Assembly: GCF_034424215.1 (NCBI RefSeq)
Contig: NZ_CP139960.1
Coordinates: 372,001 to 436,000 of the forward strand
Length of the DNA: 64,000 nt
Direction: 5' to 3'
Source: Niabella yanshanensis
GTDB lineage: Bacteria > Bacteroidota > Bacteroidia > Chitinophagales > Chitinophagaceae
In this document: piece after piece, positions 45,088 to 54,180 of the stretch
Numbering within the stretch: the first letter of the stretch is position 1
Layout: every line of letters starts with the position of its first letter
Program-made: the position numbers and the translations under genes
Notes under the pieces: generated by a model
The model's input: only the letters and a program-made list of their open reading frames with translations
The model's database searches: none
Told to the model about the DNA's origin: nothing

Positions 45088-46212
45088 TTAAAGTACTGAT
45101 AGTTCTTCTTCCAATACTTCGTTAAGGGGTAAACTCCACGCTTCTGCAACACCCTTGTACAATACCTTCCCATTAGCAATATTCAATCCTTTTTCCAACT
45201 CTTTATTCTCTCTGCATGCAGTTTGCCATCCTTTATCTGCTAATTGCAATGCGTAGGGCAATGTAGCATTGGTTAGTGCAAGAGTAGAGGTGTAGGGTAC
45301 GGCGCCGGGCATATTGGCTACGCAATAATGAACGATATCGTCAATAATAAATGTCGGATTTTCGTGCGTGGTAGGTGTGCAGGTTTCAATACAGCCACCC
45401 TGGTCAACAGCAACATCAACCAGCACGGTTCCGGGGCGCATCTCCTTGAGCATCTCCCGCGTGATGAGTAATGGCGCTTTAGCCCCCGGGATTAATACTG
45501 CCCCGATGATCAGATCCGCATCCTTTATCATAGTCCTGATATTATAAGTATTGGACATCATCGTAGTTACATTCGCAGGCAGGATATCAGCAAGCTGGCG
45601 TAGCCGGGGTAAGCTGATGTCCATGATAGTAACCTGCGCACCTAATCCTGCAGCCATCTTTGCAGCCTGGGTGCCTACTACGCCGCCGCCTAAAATCAAA
45701 ACCTTGCCCGGGGGAACACCTGGTACGCCGCCTAGCAGCACTCCACGTCCCTTCAGTGGTTTCTCAAGGCTTTTTGCTCCTTCCTGAACAGACATACGAC
45801 CAGCAACTTCAGACATTGGTATTAATAGGGGCAGGCTTCCGTCCTTTTTTTCCACTGTTTCATAAGCCAGGCAAACCGCGCCGCTTTCAATCATGGCCAT
45901 AGTCAAGGGTTCAGATGAGGCGAAGTGAAAGTAAGTGAAGACCAACTGGTCTTTTTTGATCAGGCTATATTCCTGCTTAATAGGTTCCTTGACTTTCATG
46001 ATCATTTCCGCAATTGCATACACTTCTTCAATAGAATCCAGGATGGCAGCCCCCGCAGCTATATATTCATCATCGCTAAAGCCACTGCCCGTCCCGGCAT
46101 TATGCTGTACATACACTTCATGACCGCGACCTGTCATTTCGGCCACACCAGCGGGAGTTAAAGCTACCCGGTTTTCATTATTCTTTATTTCTTTAGGAAC
46201 CCCTATGATCAT
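45088..46212 (-). CDS. ald: Alanine dehydrogenase
   Basis: A 374-residue enzyme from the ATG at 46210-46212; the frame extends to 46233, but MIIGVPKEIKNNENRVALTP is the family start. It has the AlaDh/PNT N-terminal domain (about 1-135), then the NAD-binding fold GKVLILGGGVVGTQAA. Other landmarks are YFHFASSE, VCLAYETVE, GSLPLLIPMSEVAGRMS and the C-terminal NMPGAVPYTSTLALTN. It deaminates L-alanine to pyruvate with NAD in the cytoplasm. The divergent Lrp-type gene is the usual regulator. Confidence 0.96.
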   Translation of the reverse strand: MIIGVPKEIKNNENRVALTPAGVAEMTGRGHEVYVQHNAGTGSGFSDDEYIAAGAAILDSIEEVYAIAEMIMKVKEPIKQEYSLIKKDQLVFTYFHFASSEPLTMAMIESGAVCLAYETVEKKDGSLPLLIPMSEVAGRMSVQEGAKSLEKPLKGRGVLLGGVPGVPPGKVLILGGGVVGTQAAKMAAGLGAQVTIMDISLPRLRQLADILPANVTTMMSNTYNIRTMIKDADLIIGAVLIPGAKAPLLITREMLKEMRPGTVLVDVAVDQGGCIETCTPTTHENPTFIIDDIVHYCVANMPGAVPYTSTLALTNATLPYALQLADKGWQTACRENKELEKGLNIANGKVLYKGVAEAWSLPLNEVLEEELSVL

Positions 46213-46399
46213 ATTTGAATTAATTTGATACAAAATTATTTACAGATAAAAAGTTTCTTTATTATTTTAAAAAAATAATTATTTTTTTCTGATTAACGGT
46301 ATCAATTAAGAAAAAAAATCTAAATTTATAGGAGAATAGGATACGAAAAAGAAAAAATGTGACTACCGTCTTTTAAAACAAAAATGCATTTAATGTATG

Positions 46400-46855
46400 A
46401 TGCCCGACGAAACGGATAAAAAAATCCTGCGTCTTTTACAGGAAGATGCTCATCTTACTTATAAGGACATCGCCAGGAAGATCAACCTATCTTTGACTCC
46501 GGTTCACGATCGCATCAAGAAGCTGGAACGGGAGGGCGTAATTCAAAAATATGTGACAATTTTAAATAAAGATAAACTAGGCAAACAGCTGATGGTGTAT
46601 TGCCAGGTAAGTCTGGCCAAGCAAACCTTTGATATCTCCGAAGTATTTAATGCTGCAATCAGAAACCTGCCTGAGGTGGTAGAGTGCAACCTGATTTCGG
46701 GAAACTATGATTACATGTTAAAAATAGTAGTGCCGGATATGGAAAGCTATCATACCTTTCATCAGAAAAAGCTATCCACGTTATCTGAAGTTTCCCTGAT
46801 TAATACCGTTTTTGTAATATCTGAAGTAAAGAATTCCTTTGCATTACCCATTTAG
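46400..46855 (+). CDS. Lrp/AsnC-family regulator
   Basis: A 151-residue regulator from the second of two adjacent ATG codons (46397 is the alternative). It has an AsnC HTH (about 3-60: DETDKKILRLLQEDAHLTYK, LSLTPVHDRIKKLEREGVI) and a RAM domain (about 68-145). It is divergent from alanine dehydrogenase, with 185 AT-rich bases between. This arrangement is typical of alanine-responsive control of ald. Confidence 0.93.
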   Translation: MPDETDKKILRLLQEDAHLTYKDIARKINLSLTPVHDRIKKLEREGVIQKYVTILNKDKLGKQLMVYCQVSLAKQTFDISEVFNAAIRNLPEVVECNLISGNYDYMLKIVVPDMESYHTFHQKKLSTLSEVSLINTVFVISEVKNSFALPI

Positions 46856-47028
46856 TATTTGATTTGCTTATAATGGAAGGCAATATATGCAGTTCATAAT
46901 TGAATAAGAAGATCCTGTAAGTTTTAAGGCAGTCGAATCATAAATGCAAACGCCTGTCACCGCCACGATTTGTACTACTTTTACCTGTGAATAATAAATT
47001 AATGACTGCTTTCTAACCCCTTTTTACA

Positions 47029-47896
47029 ATGATAAAAGATTTAATAACGATGGTGCGTGTCCTGAGGCAGGTAATGATACTTATGTTACTGGCGTTTTCA
47101 TCAGCGGTTTATGCACAGTTAAGCACGCCCGGGGTGTTTTAACTCAGCATGATTTTTCAACAAGGTGTCAGAGTTCCTGTTTGGGGGTCATTGAAGAAAA
47201 CGCAGTATTGTATGCCATAATGTTGTAGTGGGTGAGGTTTGGGTTTGTTCGGGTCAGTCCAATATGGAATATCGTATGCAGCGTTATCCAACCTATGCTC
47301 AACCCTTGAAAGGAGCTAACCTGGATGTTTTAGAGCTGCGAAAGCCGGAGAACGCCTCGATAAGAGTTTATAACCGTTCGCGCAACGGAGGTAGAACATC
47401 ATGGAGTAATGCTAATGAAGAAAGTTTGAAGGCAGCATCTGCCGCAGGTTATTTTTTTTCCAGGACTATACAGGAAAAGCTTAATACACCAATCGGTATT
47501 ATTACAGCTGCTGTTGGCGGTACCCATATTGAAGCATGGACGGCCCTGAGCGATTACCAGCGGTCGCCCATATTTAGACCGATGCTGGAAGCAAATAGTG
47601 GACTGGTTGACGGGCAAATGCCGGGCGCCTGGTATGACGTAATGATAGCTCCTTTGATACCGTTTGCTGTCAAAGGATTTTTACGGCTTGAGGTGGTTGA
47701 AATAGCCGGGTCTGATCATCAGTTTCATCCTGCTTTGGCAAAAATTCGGGGTAAGAACGAAGTACTTGTATTTCATCCGGAGATAAAAGATCCGCTGAAA
47801 GTTCGTTTGGGTTGGTACGAAACTGCAGTACCCAACCTGGTCAACGCTGATCAGTTACCGGTTACTCCGTTTAAGACAGGTTTCCAGGGGCGGTGA
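47029..47896 (+). pseudogene. Decayed sialate O-acetylesterase gene
   Basis: A start at 47029 gives a signal peptide (LLAFSSAVYAQ), a stop at 47140 (TAA), then the in-frame continuation MIFQQGVRVPVWG, a typical N-terminal piece of sialate O-acetylesterases. A frameshift and a missing stretch follow, and from 47222 the next frame reads VVGEVWVCSGQSNMEYRMQRYP, the esterase block I (GQSN serine). The frame continues to PFAVKGFL, where the expected WYQGESN is absent and a jump to C-terminal sequence follows. So there are an in-frame stop, a frameshift and two deletions. The product is not functional. Confidence 0.85.
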
Positions 47897-48025
47897 AAAG
47901 CTACTCAAGTTGTTTGCCCTCATCAGTTCCGTAAGAAATTAATCCCTTTTACGAAACTATGACTCCTTTTTACGGTAAGTGAACTGCCCGCTCGCGGCCA
48001 TTTTTGCAAAAAAAATATTGTAAAA

Positions 48026-48961
48026 ATGAGAAATCGCAACTTCAGCTGGCTAAGATTATGCACAGGTCTTATTTTCGGACTTCCCTATATCTGTATTGCT
48101 CAAAGCAATGACATTGAAATGAATGTAAAATTTCACCCTGTTTCAAAATATGTTCCTCCGCTGGATAGCGCTGCTAAAACAGGTAGCAGCAGGCTTATTG
48201 AAACGGCGTTTAGCGCTCATTTTGGTTTATATCAAAAGATCGACACCACTAACGGAAGGCTAAAACTATTGAATGGAGCGGTCTTCGGGAAGCACACAGC
48301 ACTGTCTAACACTGGATTTAATGAACAGGTCCTTCCCGAAGACCTTTATTCCGTTAGCGCTGCTGTTTCCTTTTATTCAGTTTTGAACCGGAAATGGGCT
48401 TATACATTATTTCTGAATTCGGCGCTTAATTCAGATTTTCTTTCAGTGGACTATAATGATGTCTTTCTTACGGGAGGGATACAGTTTATCAGGAACTTCT
48501 CGCCAAAACTCAGGTTGGGATTTGGCATTATTATTCATAATAACCTGGGCAAACCGATGTTCTGGCCCGGATTGTCTGTTTACTGGCGTTTTGGCGGGCG
48601 ATTCAACTTTGATATACGTGTGCCCGATGAAGGACAGGGATTGGCCTATACCGTTGCAGCAGGCTACCAGTACAATGATAGGCTCAGGTTTGCTTTTGCA
48701 TTTAAACCTCAGAATATTTCCTACGATGTAAAGATGAGAAAAGCTATAAATAACCGGCTGATGAATTTCTGGCAGCTGCCATTTGAATTGTCCGGTACTT
48801 ATACTAAAGGACATTTTGGATATACAGCAAACCTTGGTTTCTCTGCTCTCAGGAGCTTTGCCTATGCGGAAAAGGACCTAAGAAATATGTTTACAAAATA
48901 TCCTTATCATGGCTTGAATGCAAATCTTACATTTGGTGCAGGCGTAAGATATACTTTCTAA
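48026..48961 (+). CDS. Outer-membrane beta-barrel protein (DUF6268-type)
   Basis: A 311-residue protein with signal peptide (ends CIAQS) and about 12 amphipathic strands. The alternation is clear in LIETAFSAHFGLYQK, YSVSAAVSFYSVLNRKWAY and GFGIIIHNN, and it ends in YTF, as outer-membrane proteins do with a terminal aromatic residue. The GLSVYWRFGGRFNFDIRVPD region matches DUF6268. Its role is unknown. It stands alone, with about 130 bp between it and the decayed esterase. Confidence 0.8.
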   Translation: MRNRNFSWLRLCTGLIFGLPYICIAQSNDIEMNVKFHPVSKYVPPLDSAAKTGSSRLIETAFSAHFGLYQKIDTTNGRLKLLNGAVFGKHTALSNTGFNEQVLPEDLYSVSAAVSFYSVLNRKWAYTLFLNSALNSDFLSVDYNDVFLTGGIQFIRNFSPKLRLGFGIIIHNNLGKPMFWPGLSVYWRFGGRFNFDIRVPDEGQGLAYTVAAGYQYNDRLRFAFAFKPQNISYDVKMRKAINNRLMNFWQLPFELSGTYTKGHFGYTANLGFSALRSFAYAEKDLRNMFTKYPYHGLNANLTFGAGVRYTF

Positions 48962-49177
48962 ATATTATTGAGCTTTATGACAGATGAAAACCGTGAGGAT
49001 ACAGATAATATCTTTAGGATAGAAACTGATTAATCCGCAATTGAAATAGAAAACGTGATTTGTTATATGCAGTACTTAGGTTACAGTTGTGAGCGATTAG
49101 GGTAGCTATTTAAAACAGCCTATAAAAGAACAGTACAATAAATTTTAATAAAAGGTATTGATTTTAAAATACACCAT

Positions 49178-49393
49178 ATGGAGCATCAGCTAGTTGCCTA
49201 TTACAGGCTTGAGCTGGCTATTTCACATCAACAGGAAGTAGAAGAATGGATGGCTCAAAGCGCCTGTCATCAGAAAATATATGCGCATACTATTCGTATC
49301 TGGAAAGAAAGCAGGATAGATTTAGGCAGTGTGTCATACTGTAAAGAGCATGCCTGGCGAAGATTGCAACAGGTAATCCATCAATTGCTTTGA
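49178..49393 (+). pseudogene. N-terminal fragment of a FecR-type anti-sigma factor
   Basis: A 71-residue frame reading YYRLELAISHQQEVEEWMAQ ... HTIRIWKESRIDL...HAWRRLQQVIHQLL. It resembles the N-terminal helical domain of FecR proteins, where LWxxS and AWxRxxxxI segments occur. A normal FecR protein has more than 300 residues with a membrane helix and periplasmic domain, none of which follows. No sigma factor gene lies upstream. It is probably a remnant. Confidence 0.5.
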
Positions 49394-49452
49394 TGCTGAT
49401 GGTACTATTCATCTTTACAAGCGCCTGCACGGGCAACCGGATGAAATAGTTT

Positions 49453-49680
49453 TTATTTTACGGGGTCCAGAATTGCTTTTTTTACTTCACACAACATATT
49501 CCATCGTTGTGTTGCGATAACCGGTATGAGTTGTTTTGATTTGAGCAACGCTAGATTTTCCTGTACAAACAACGGCGCGTTGGTGTAAGTGGTAGCTGCG
49601 TCGATCTTCACTACCTGGGGAATAGTAATTTCATTAAAGAATTTCTCAATTTCAAAAAGTTGTATATCGGTAAATGTCAT
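49453..49680 (-). CDS. Small DUF6965-like protein
   Basis: A 75-residue protein: MTFTDIQLFEIEKFFNEITI, then PQVVKIDAATTYTNAPLFVQ, ending ATQRWNMLCEVKKAILDPVK. The pattern (helix ending in FF, then PQ.v.l....i.d...Fv, and a C-terminal helix with R...L) fits DUF6965, a family of unknown function in Bacteroidetes. No export signal is present. It stands alone on the minus strand. Confidence 0.6.
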   Translation of the reverse strand: MTFTDIQLFEIEKFFNEITIPQVVKIDAATTYTNAPLFVQENLALLKSKQLIPVIATQRWNMLCEVKKAILDPVK

Positions 49681-49886
49681 GGCTGCAAGATAAGGAACGA
49701 GGGGACTTGTTACGCCACTTTGGTTAAATTCCCGCTAACTATTCTTAATATTCTTACAGCAGTATACAATCCTTAATACTTCAACCGGGTGAATGCATCT
49801 TTATTGTACCACGAATGACTTGCAATAAGTGGTTTATTGACCTGTTATTGCACGTAAAGTGTTGGATACAGGGTTTCCGGTAGTAC

Positions 49887-50398
49887 CTAGGTGACGCTGT
49901 TACTGCCATGATACATTATAAATCCTCTGTCCTTGCTAAGGTATTGCTTTATTTTTTCAAAAGCCATTTGCAGATCACCGGCAATTACTTCTTTCAACTC
50001 ATCGCAATCCGGCATAAACCCAAGAATCCAGCTCTTAGCATCTTTGACAAGCTTTGTCAGCAATTCAAAAAAAACACCTTCTTCTTCAAAAATAGCTACC
50101 GGTGAAAGAAGATCCCCGGTATCTTCGTGTCGTCATAATCAATAGAGATAGATGGCCATTGCTGATGCCGGAGATCTTGTGGCAGATGAGTAGAAACAAA
50201 AAAAGGAAACACTCCCTGCGTTAAATTAAAATACCCATACTGTGCCTGTACGAGGTCCTGCGGGTATAGTAAACCCTGCCATTGAAGTACCTCTCTTTTA
50301 AAATGGATATCCGGAATGATATGATTATCCGTTAATGCCGTTCGGGCTATGACTGGGTGTATCTGTAAAGCATTATTTCGCAACAGGGTAATAACCAT
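49887..50398 (-). pseudogene. Unrecognised gene interrupted by a frameshift
   Basis: From the ATG at 50396-50398 a frame of 100 residues ends IDYDDTKIPGIFFHR and a stop at 50096. The adjacent frame then continues with clear coding character: PVAIFEEEGVFFELLTKLVK, then DAKSWILGFMPDCDELKEVI ... QYLSKDRGFIMYHGSN, to a TAG at 49887-49889. The shift lies at about 50095-50106. Together they make about 170 residues. I do not recognise the family, and no signal peptide is seen. A mutation or sequencing error are both possible. Confidence 0.65.
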
Positions 50399-50485
50399 CC
50401 CGTGATCCTAGGTAGTTACGGCTCTTTTCCGAAAAGTAGTGCTGGTGAAAAGAGCAAAATAGCCTGCAACCTGTAACTTTATCGG

Positions 50486-52429
50486 ATGTTAATCAAGTTG
50501 AAGCGTTTCGTTTTTTTGCTGATATCCTTGTTTTGCGCAGTTGTCACGCGGTCTCAAACAATAAACGGAGATGGAATAGATCCTGCCCGATATATAGGCC
50601 GGGACGTTTCCTGTTTCATAGATACTACGGCACAACTAACATTGCTACAGGTACAAGAGGCATATAAAATTAAACAATTCAGAAAAGGGCGTACCGATAT
50701 ATTAAATCTTGGCAATACTTCCGCAGCCATATGGGTACACTTTTCGTTAAAAAGAACGCAAAAGATCGCCAACTACCTGGTGGTAGATTATGCTAACATA
50801 GAACAGGTAGATTGTTATATCAGTTGGGATAGTCAATGGAGCCATTACAAAGCAGGGTCATTAACCGATGCCTCCAACGGAGTCAGGTCTACCAGTCAGT
50901 ATATTTTCCCGATTAACTTACCTGAAGACCAGGAAACAGCAGGAATATGGCTTCGGGTTAAAAGCAGGAATATAATGCTCCTGCCTTTGCAACTGGCCCG
51001 GGCCGACAATTTATACCTTATAGAAAACTCAGGTAACAGGGTGGTAGAACTTTGCTTTGTAGGCTTTCTCTTTGCACTATTGATCTTTCACTTGTTCCTC
51101 TACCTTACTGTCAGGGATCCTGCCTACCTCTATTACTGCTTGTATATATTATCCCTGGGTATTTATACAATTGGTTACCTCAGCGGGCATATTTACCTGC
51201 TGGGCGATTCTATTAAGAATTTCGTTTATAATTATCCGCACATTTTCTTTTCCATCGGCTTTGCAACCTCCATTTTAATCACCAACAGGTTCTACAATAT
51301 CCGGTCGATATCGCTGAATCTTTTCCGATGGACCAATATATTGCTTGGCGGCCTCTCTGGCTTGCTGCTACTAAGCGCTTTTGGATTTAAAGCCCAGGCG
51401 GCTATGGGGGCTCAGGTTTTTGGCCTGCTGGTGCCCTTAACTTTAATTATTACGAGTGTGTACGCTTACTGCGCTGCACGTAAAGCTGTTGTTTACCTGG
51501 GGGCAGCCTGGTTAACCTTTGTAGGTGCGGTTATTTATTACGTGCTTTGTCTCCAGGGAATATTGACGTTTCACCCTTATAGTCCTCTGATCCTTCAAAG
51601 CGGCGTTTTGCTGGAATTTATGCTGCTGGCGCTGGCGCTGGGCCGTCGATACCAGACTATCCTTGAACAACAAAGAAGGGTTGAGGCGGATCATTTCAAA
51701 CTGATGCAGATACATAATAATGAACTGGAGCAGGAAGTATCTAAACGTACTGAGAATTTAAAGGAAGTGATCAATCAGCTTAAAGCTTCTGATGAAGTCA
51801 AGAATAAACTTTTTTCAATTATTGCGCATGATCTTAGAACACCTTTTAATAGTTTGCTGTCGATATTGTCAACAGATGTCATCGATCTGCTGGACGAAGC
51901 CGAATTGAAAATGGTGCTTCGTTCCAATAGCAACCACTTTCAGCAGCTAAAGATAATGCTGGATAATATTCTTCATTGGGCCCGGTCCCAGATGGAGGAA
52001 GTACAGATAAACAAAGAGCATTTTGATATCATCAAAACAACCAACTTTCTGGCAACTGTTTATAAACCGATAGTGGAAGCAAAAGAAGTAAGTATACAGA
52101 TAAGTAGCCAAACCGGATCTCAATTTTGTATAGCAGATAAAAATCATATCCGTTTAGTACTCAGAAATTTGCTGGATAATGCAGTTAAGTATACCAATCC
52201 CTCCAGTAGTATTTTAATAGAAATTGATCAGGTATCAGACGCGGTACGTTTTAGCATTCAGAACAGCTTTATAGAATCCAATAATGACGGCCAAAAGGCG
52301 AGAACCACAGGATTGGGAATTAAGTTGTGTGAAGATTATCTAACCAGAAACGGAAGCTCGCTTAAGAAAGAAGTACTGGGTAACATTATAAGATTTAGTT
52401 TCCTTCTGCCTTCTGCTGACTTGAATTAA
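50486..52429 (+). CDS. 7TMR-DISM sensor histidine kinase
   Basis: A 647-residue kinase. It has a signal peptide (1-23), an extracellular 7TMR-DISMED2 domain (about 40-175, with AAIWVHFSLKR), seven membrane helices (about 185-395, starting VVELCFVGFLFALLIFHLFL), a coiled coil (about 400-435), HisKA with H448 in FSIIAHDLRTPF, and HATPase_c (about 535-645, RNLLDNAVKYT, TGLGIKL). The DISMED2 domain often senses carbohydrates. The response regulator 140 bp downstream is the likely partner. Confidence 0.94.
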   Translation: MLIKLKRFVFLLISLFCAVVTRSQTINGDGIDPARYIGRDVSCFIDTTAQLTLLQVQEAYKIKQFRKGRTDILNLGNTSAAIWVHFSLKRTQKIANYLVVDYANIEQVDCYISWDSQWSHYKAGSLTDASNGVRSTSQYIFPINLPEDQETAGIWLRVKSRNIMLLPLQLARADNLYLIENSGNRVVELCFVGFLFALLIFHLFLYLTVRDPAYLYYCLYILSLGIYTIGYLSGHIYLLGDSIKNFVYNYPHIFFSIGFATSILITNRFYNIRSISLNLFRWTNILLGGLSGLLLLSAFGFKAQAAMGAQVFGLLVPLTLIITSVYAYCAARKAVVYLGAAWLTFVGAVIYYVLCLQGILTFHPYSPLILQSGVLLEFMLLALALGRRYQTILEQQRRVEADHFKLMQIHNNELEQEVSKRTENLKEVINQLKASDEVKNKLFSIIAHDLRTPFNSLLSILSTDVIDLLDEAELKMVLRSNSNHFQQLKIMLDNILHWARSQMEEVQINKEHFDIIKTTNFLATVYKPIVEAKEVSIQISSQTGSQFCIADKNHIRLVLRNLLDNAVKYTNPSSSILIEIDQVSDAVRFSIQNSFIESNNDGQKARTTGLGIKLCEDYLTRNGSSLKKEVLGNIIRFSFLLPSADLN

Positions 52430-52571
52430 ACGATAGCTAAAATTTATAAGGATACCTGATTTTATATCACCGGAAGGTATTAGAAAAAAAAATTCAATGC
52501 TCTTGGGAAAGATAAGGTTACCTTTGGCTGGCAAAATATGAGAGCCCTTTATTTGCACCTTCTAAATACAA

Positions 52572-52976
52572 ATGAACGTCAGTAAGCTTATTCTTATTGT
52601 AGACGATGATTACGTTTACAAATTAGTTACGCGAAGGATGATTAGTCTCTGCTGCAGCAATGCAGAAATTATCTTCGCTGAAAATGGCCGAGAAGCCATC
52701 GATATACTCCAGGGAATGATTCAGGGTCCGTCTCAGCGCCTGCCGGATATTATTCTGCTGGATATTGAAATGCCCGAAATGAATGGATGGGAATTTTTGA
52801 GAGCTTTCTCTTCACTACCCGGGCAGGCAGTTAAGGATATTAAAATATATGTGGCCAGTTCTTCAATTGATGATCTGGACCGGGAGCGAACGCGAATTTA
52901 CCCCGCCGTAAAAGAACTGCTCGTTAAGCCCTTTTCTGTTAATAAAGTATCAGGCATCATCAACGGTGGAAGCTGA
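52572..52976 (+). CDS. Single-domain response regulator
   Basis: A 134-residue receiver domain, paralogous to the one at 25382-25786. D11-D13, phosphoacceptor D64 (ILLDIEMPE), SSS near 96-98 and K119 (LLVKPF) are all present. It follows the 7TMR-DISM kinase by 142 bp on the same strand and has no output domain. A TTTG-like box near 52523 and TTATTTG near 52549 could be its own promoter. Confidence 0.93.
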   Translation: MNVSKLILIVDDDYVYKLVTRRMISLCCSNAEIIFAENGREAIDILQGMIQGPSQRLPDIILLDIEMPEMNGWEFLRAFSSLPGQAVKDIKIYVASSSIDDLDRERTRIYPAVKELLVKPFSVNKVSGIINGGS

Positions 52977-53037
52977 TTCCCGTTATGTTAAAGTTTCATT
53001 TGCGACGGCAATTGAGGAGAACAGGACCTGAGATGCT

Positions 53038-54090
53038 TTAAGAGAATGATTGCCCCGGTTGAAGTTGATCAGCACTTCCTTCATCATTTTTCACATTTTT
53101 ATCTTGTTCGCTAAGATAGCCGGTACGCGCTATTTTGGCGGTTTGATGATGGCCGGTATGGCTCCACCCCGGAGGCATAATAATATATAGCAGTTTATTT
53201 TTTATACCGGGTGCTTTAACAATATCTTTCCACAAACATACAATTTCACCGAAGTAAGCATCCAGTATATTGTTTTGGTTGATCTTCCTGGTAATGCCAT
53301 ATTCAATTTTGATCTCACTCTTTTCATCCTGGTAAGTTTTGAACACCTTATCCCATATATTTAACAGGTTGCAGAAATTGGTATCCATATATAAAGGATT
53401 GCGCGCATGGTGAACACGATGGTGAGAGGGAGTCAGCAGGAATTTTCCTAAAAAACCTAAACGCCCGTTTTTAATGATATTTTCACCAACATGTATAAAC
53501 GATCCCCAAAGCCCATCAATAAACATTATCAAAAATAACAACGGCGGGCTCACGCCCAGTATGATGCAAATTGAAGTGCGGATAACATCGGCATAAGGTG
53601 CTTCCAGGAAAAAATGTGCAAAATTTACGAACAGGTTCATCTGCTGCGGTGCGTGATGGGTGGAGTGGAGGCACCATAATATCCTTACCTTATGTGCCAG
53701 AAAATGATAGACGAAATGGGCAAACTCCCAGATCACATATCCATATAAAAGCCAATACCAGGTGATATCTGTTTTGAAAATGGCCCATTGCTCGAAAAGG
53801 CCAATACAAAACCCCACGGCTGCTATGGAGATAAACCTGGATATAAACCGGTTAAGCACAAATACCATAAAGGATAGCTTATAATCTTCGATCTTAAATC
53901 GTTTGTACACAATGGCCCTGACAACTTCTATCAAAAGCAGCAGCGGTATGATGGGATAGATCAGGTTTTGAATTCCTGCCCAGGTAGTGAGTGAGCTGTA
54001 ATCATTTTTCTTCACCATTTCTATGATTCCGCCAATACCAAAGAAACCGATGAACTCATTGTACAATGTTTCAAAAATATTCATATGCAT
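53038..54090 (-). CDS. Sterol desaturase / fatty acid hydroxylase family protein
   Basis: A 350-residue membrane protein with several helices and the His-box motifs of the family: HFVYHFLAH (HxxxH), LHSTHHAPQ (HxxHH) and SHHRVHHARN (HHxxHH), which bind a di-iron centre. Members hydroxylate or desaturate lipids. MHMNIF gives two near starts (54090 and 54084). The C-terminal 40 residues are polar. The gene is transcribed alone; a terminator precedes it at 54137-54163. Confidence 0.92.
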   Translation of the reverse strand: MHMNIFETLYNEFIGFFGIGGIIEMVKKNDYSSLTTWAGIQNLIYPIIPLLLLIEVVRAIVYKRFKIEDYKLSFMVFVLNRFISRFISIAAVGFCIGLFEQWAIFKTDITWYWLLYGYVIWEFAHFVYHFLAHKVRILWCLHSTHHAPQQMNLFVNFAHFFLEAPYADVIRTSICIILGVSPPLLFLIMFIDGLWGSFIHVGENIIKNGRLGFLGKFLLTPSHHRVHHARNPLYMDTNFCNLLNIWDKVFKTYQDEKSEIKIEYGITRKINQNNILDAYFGEIVCLWKDIVKAPGIKNKLLYIIMPPGWSHTGHHQTAKIARTGYLSEQDKNVKNDEGSADQLQPGQSFS

Positions 54091-54136
54091 AGCTGTTATC
54101 GCCTCACTAATTTAACCATTGTTTCAATAAATAACA

Positions 54137-54163
54137 AAAGGTGCCTTTTTGAGACACCTTTTA
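54137..54163 (-). terminator. Terminator downstream of the beta-helix lipoprotein
   Basis: AAAAGGTG (54137-54144) pairs with CACCTTTT (54155-54162) around a 10-nt loop. On the minus strand the second arm ends in TTTT. It closes the gene at 54181-55920. Confidence 0.65.
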
Positions 54164-54180
54164 TTAAGTATAAAATGATA

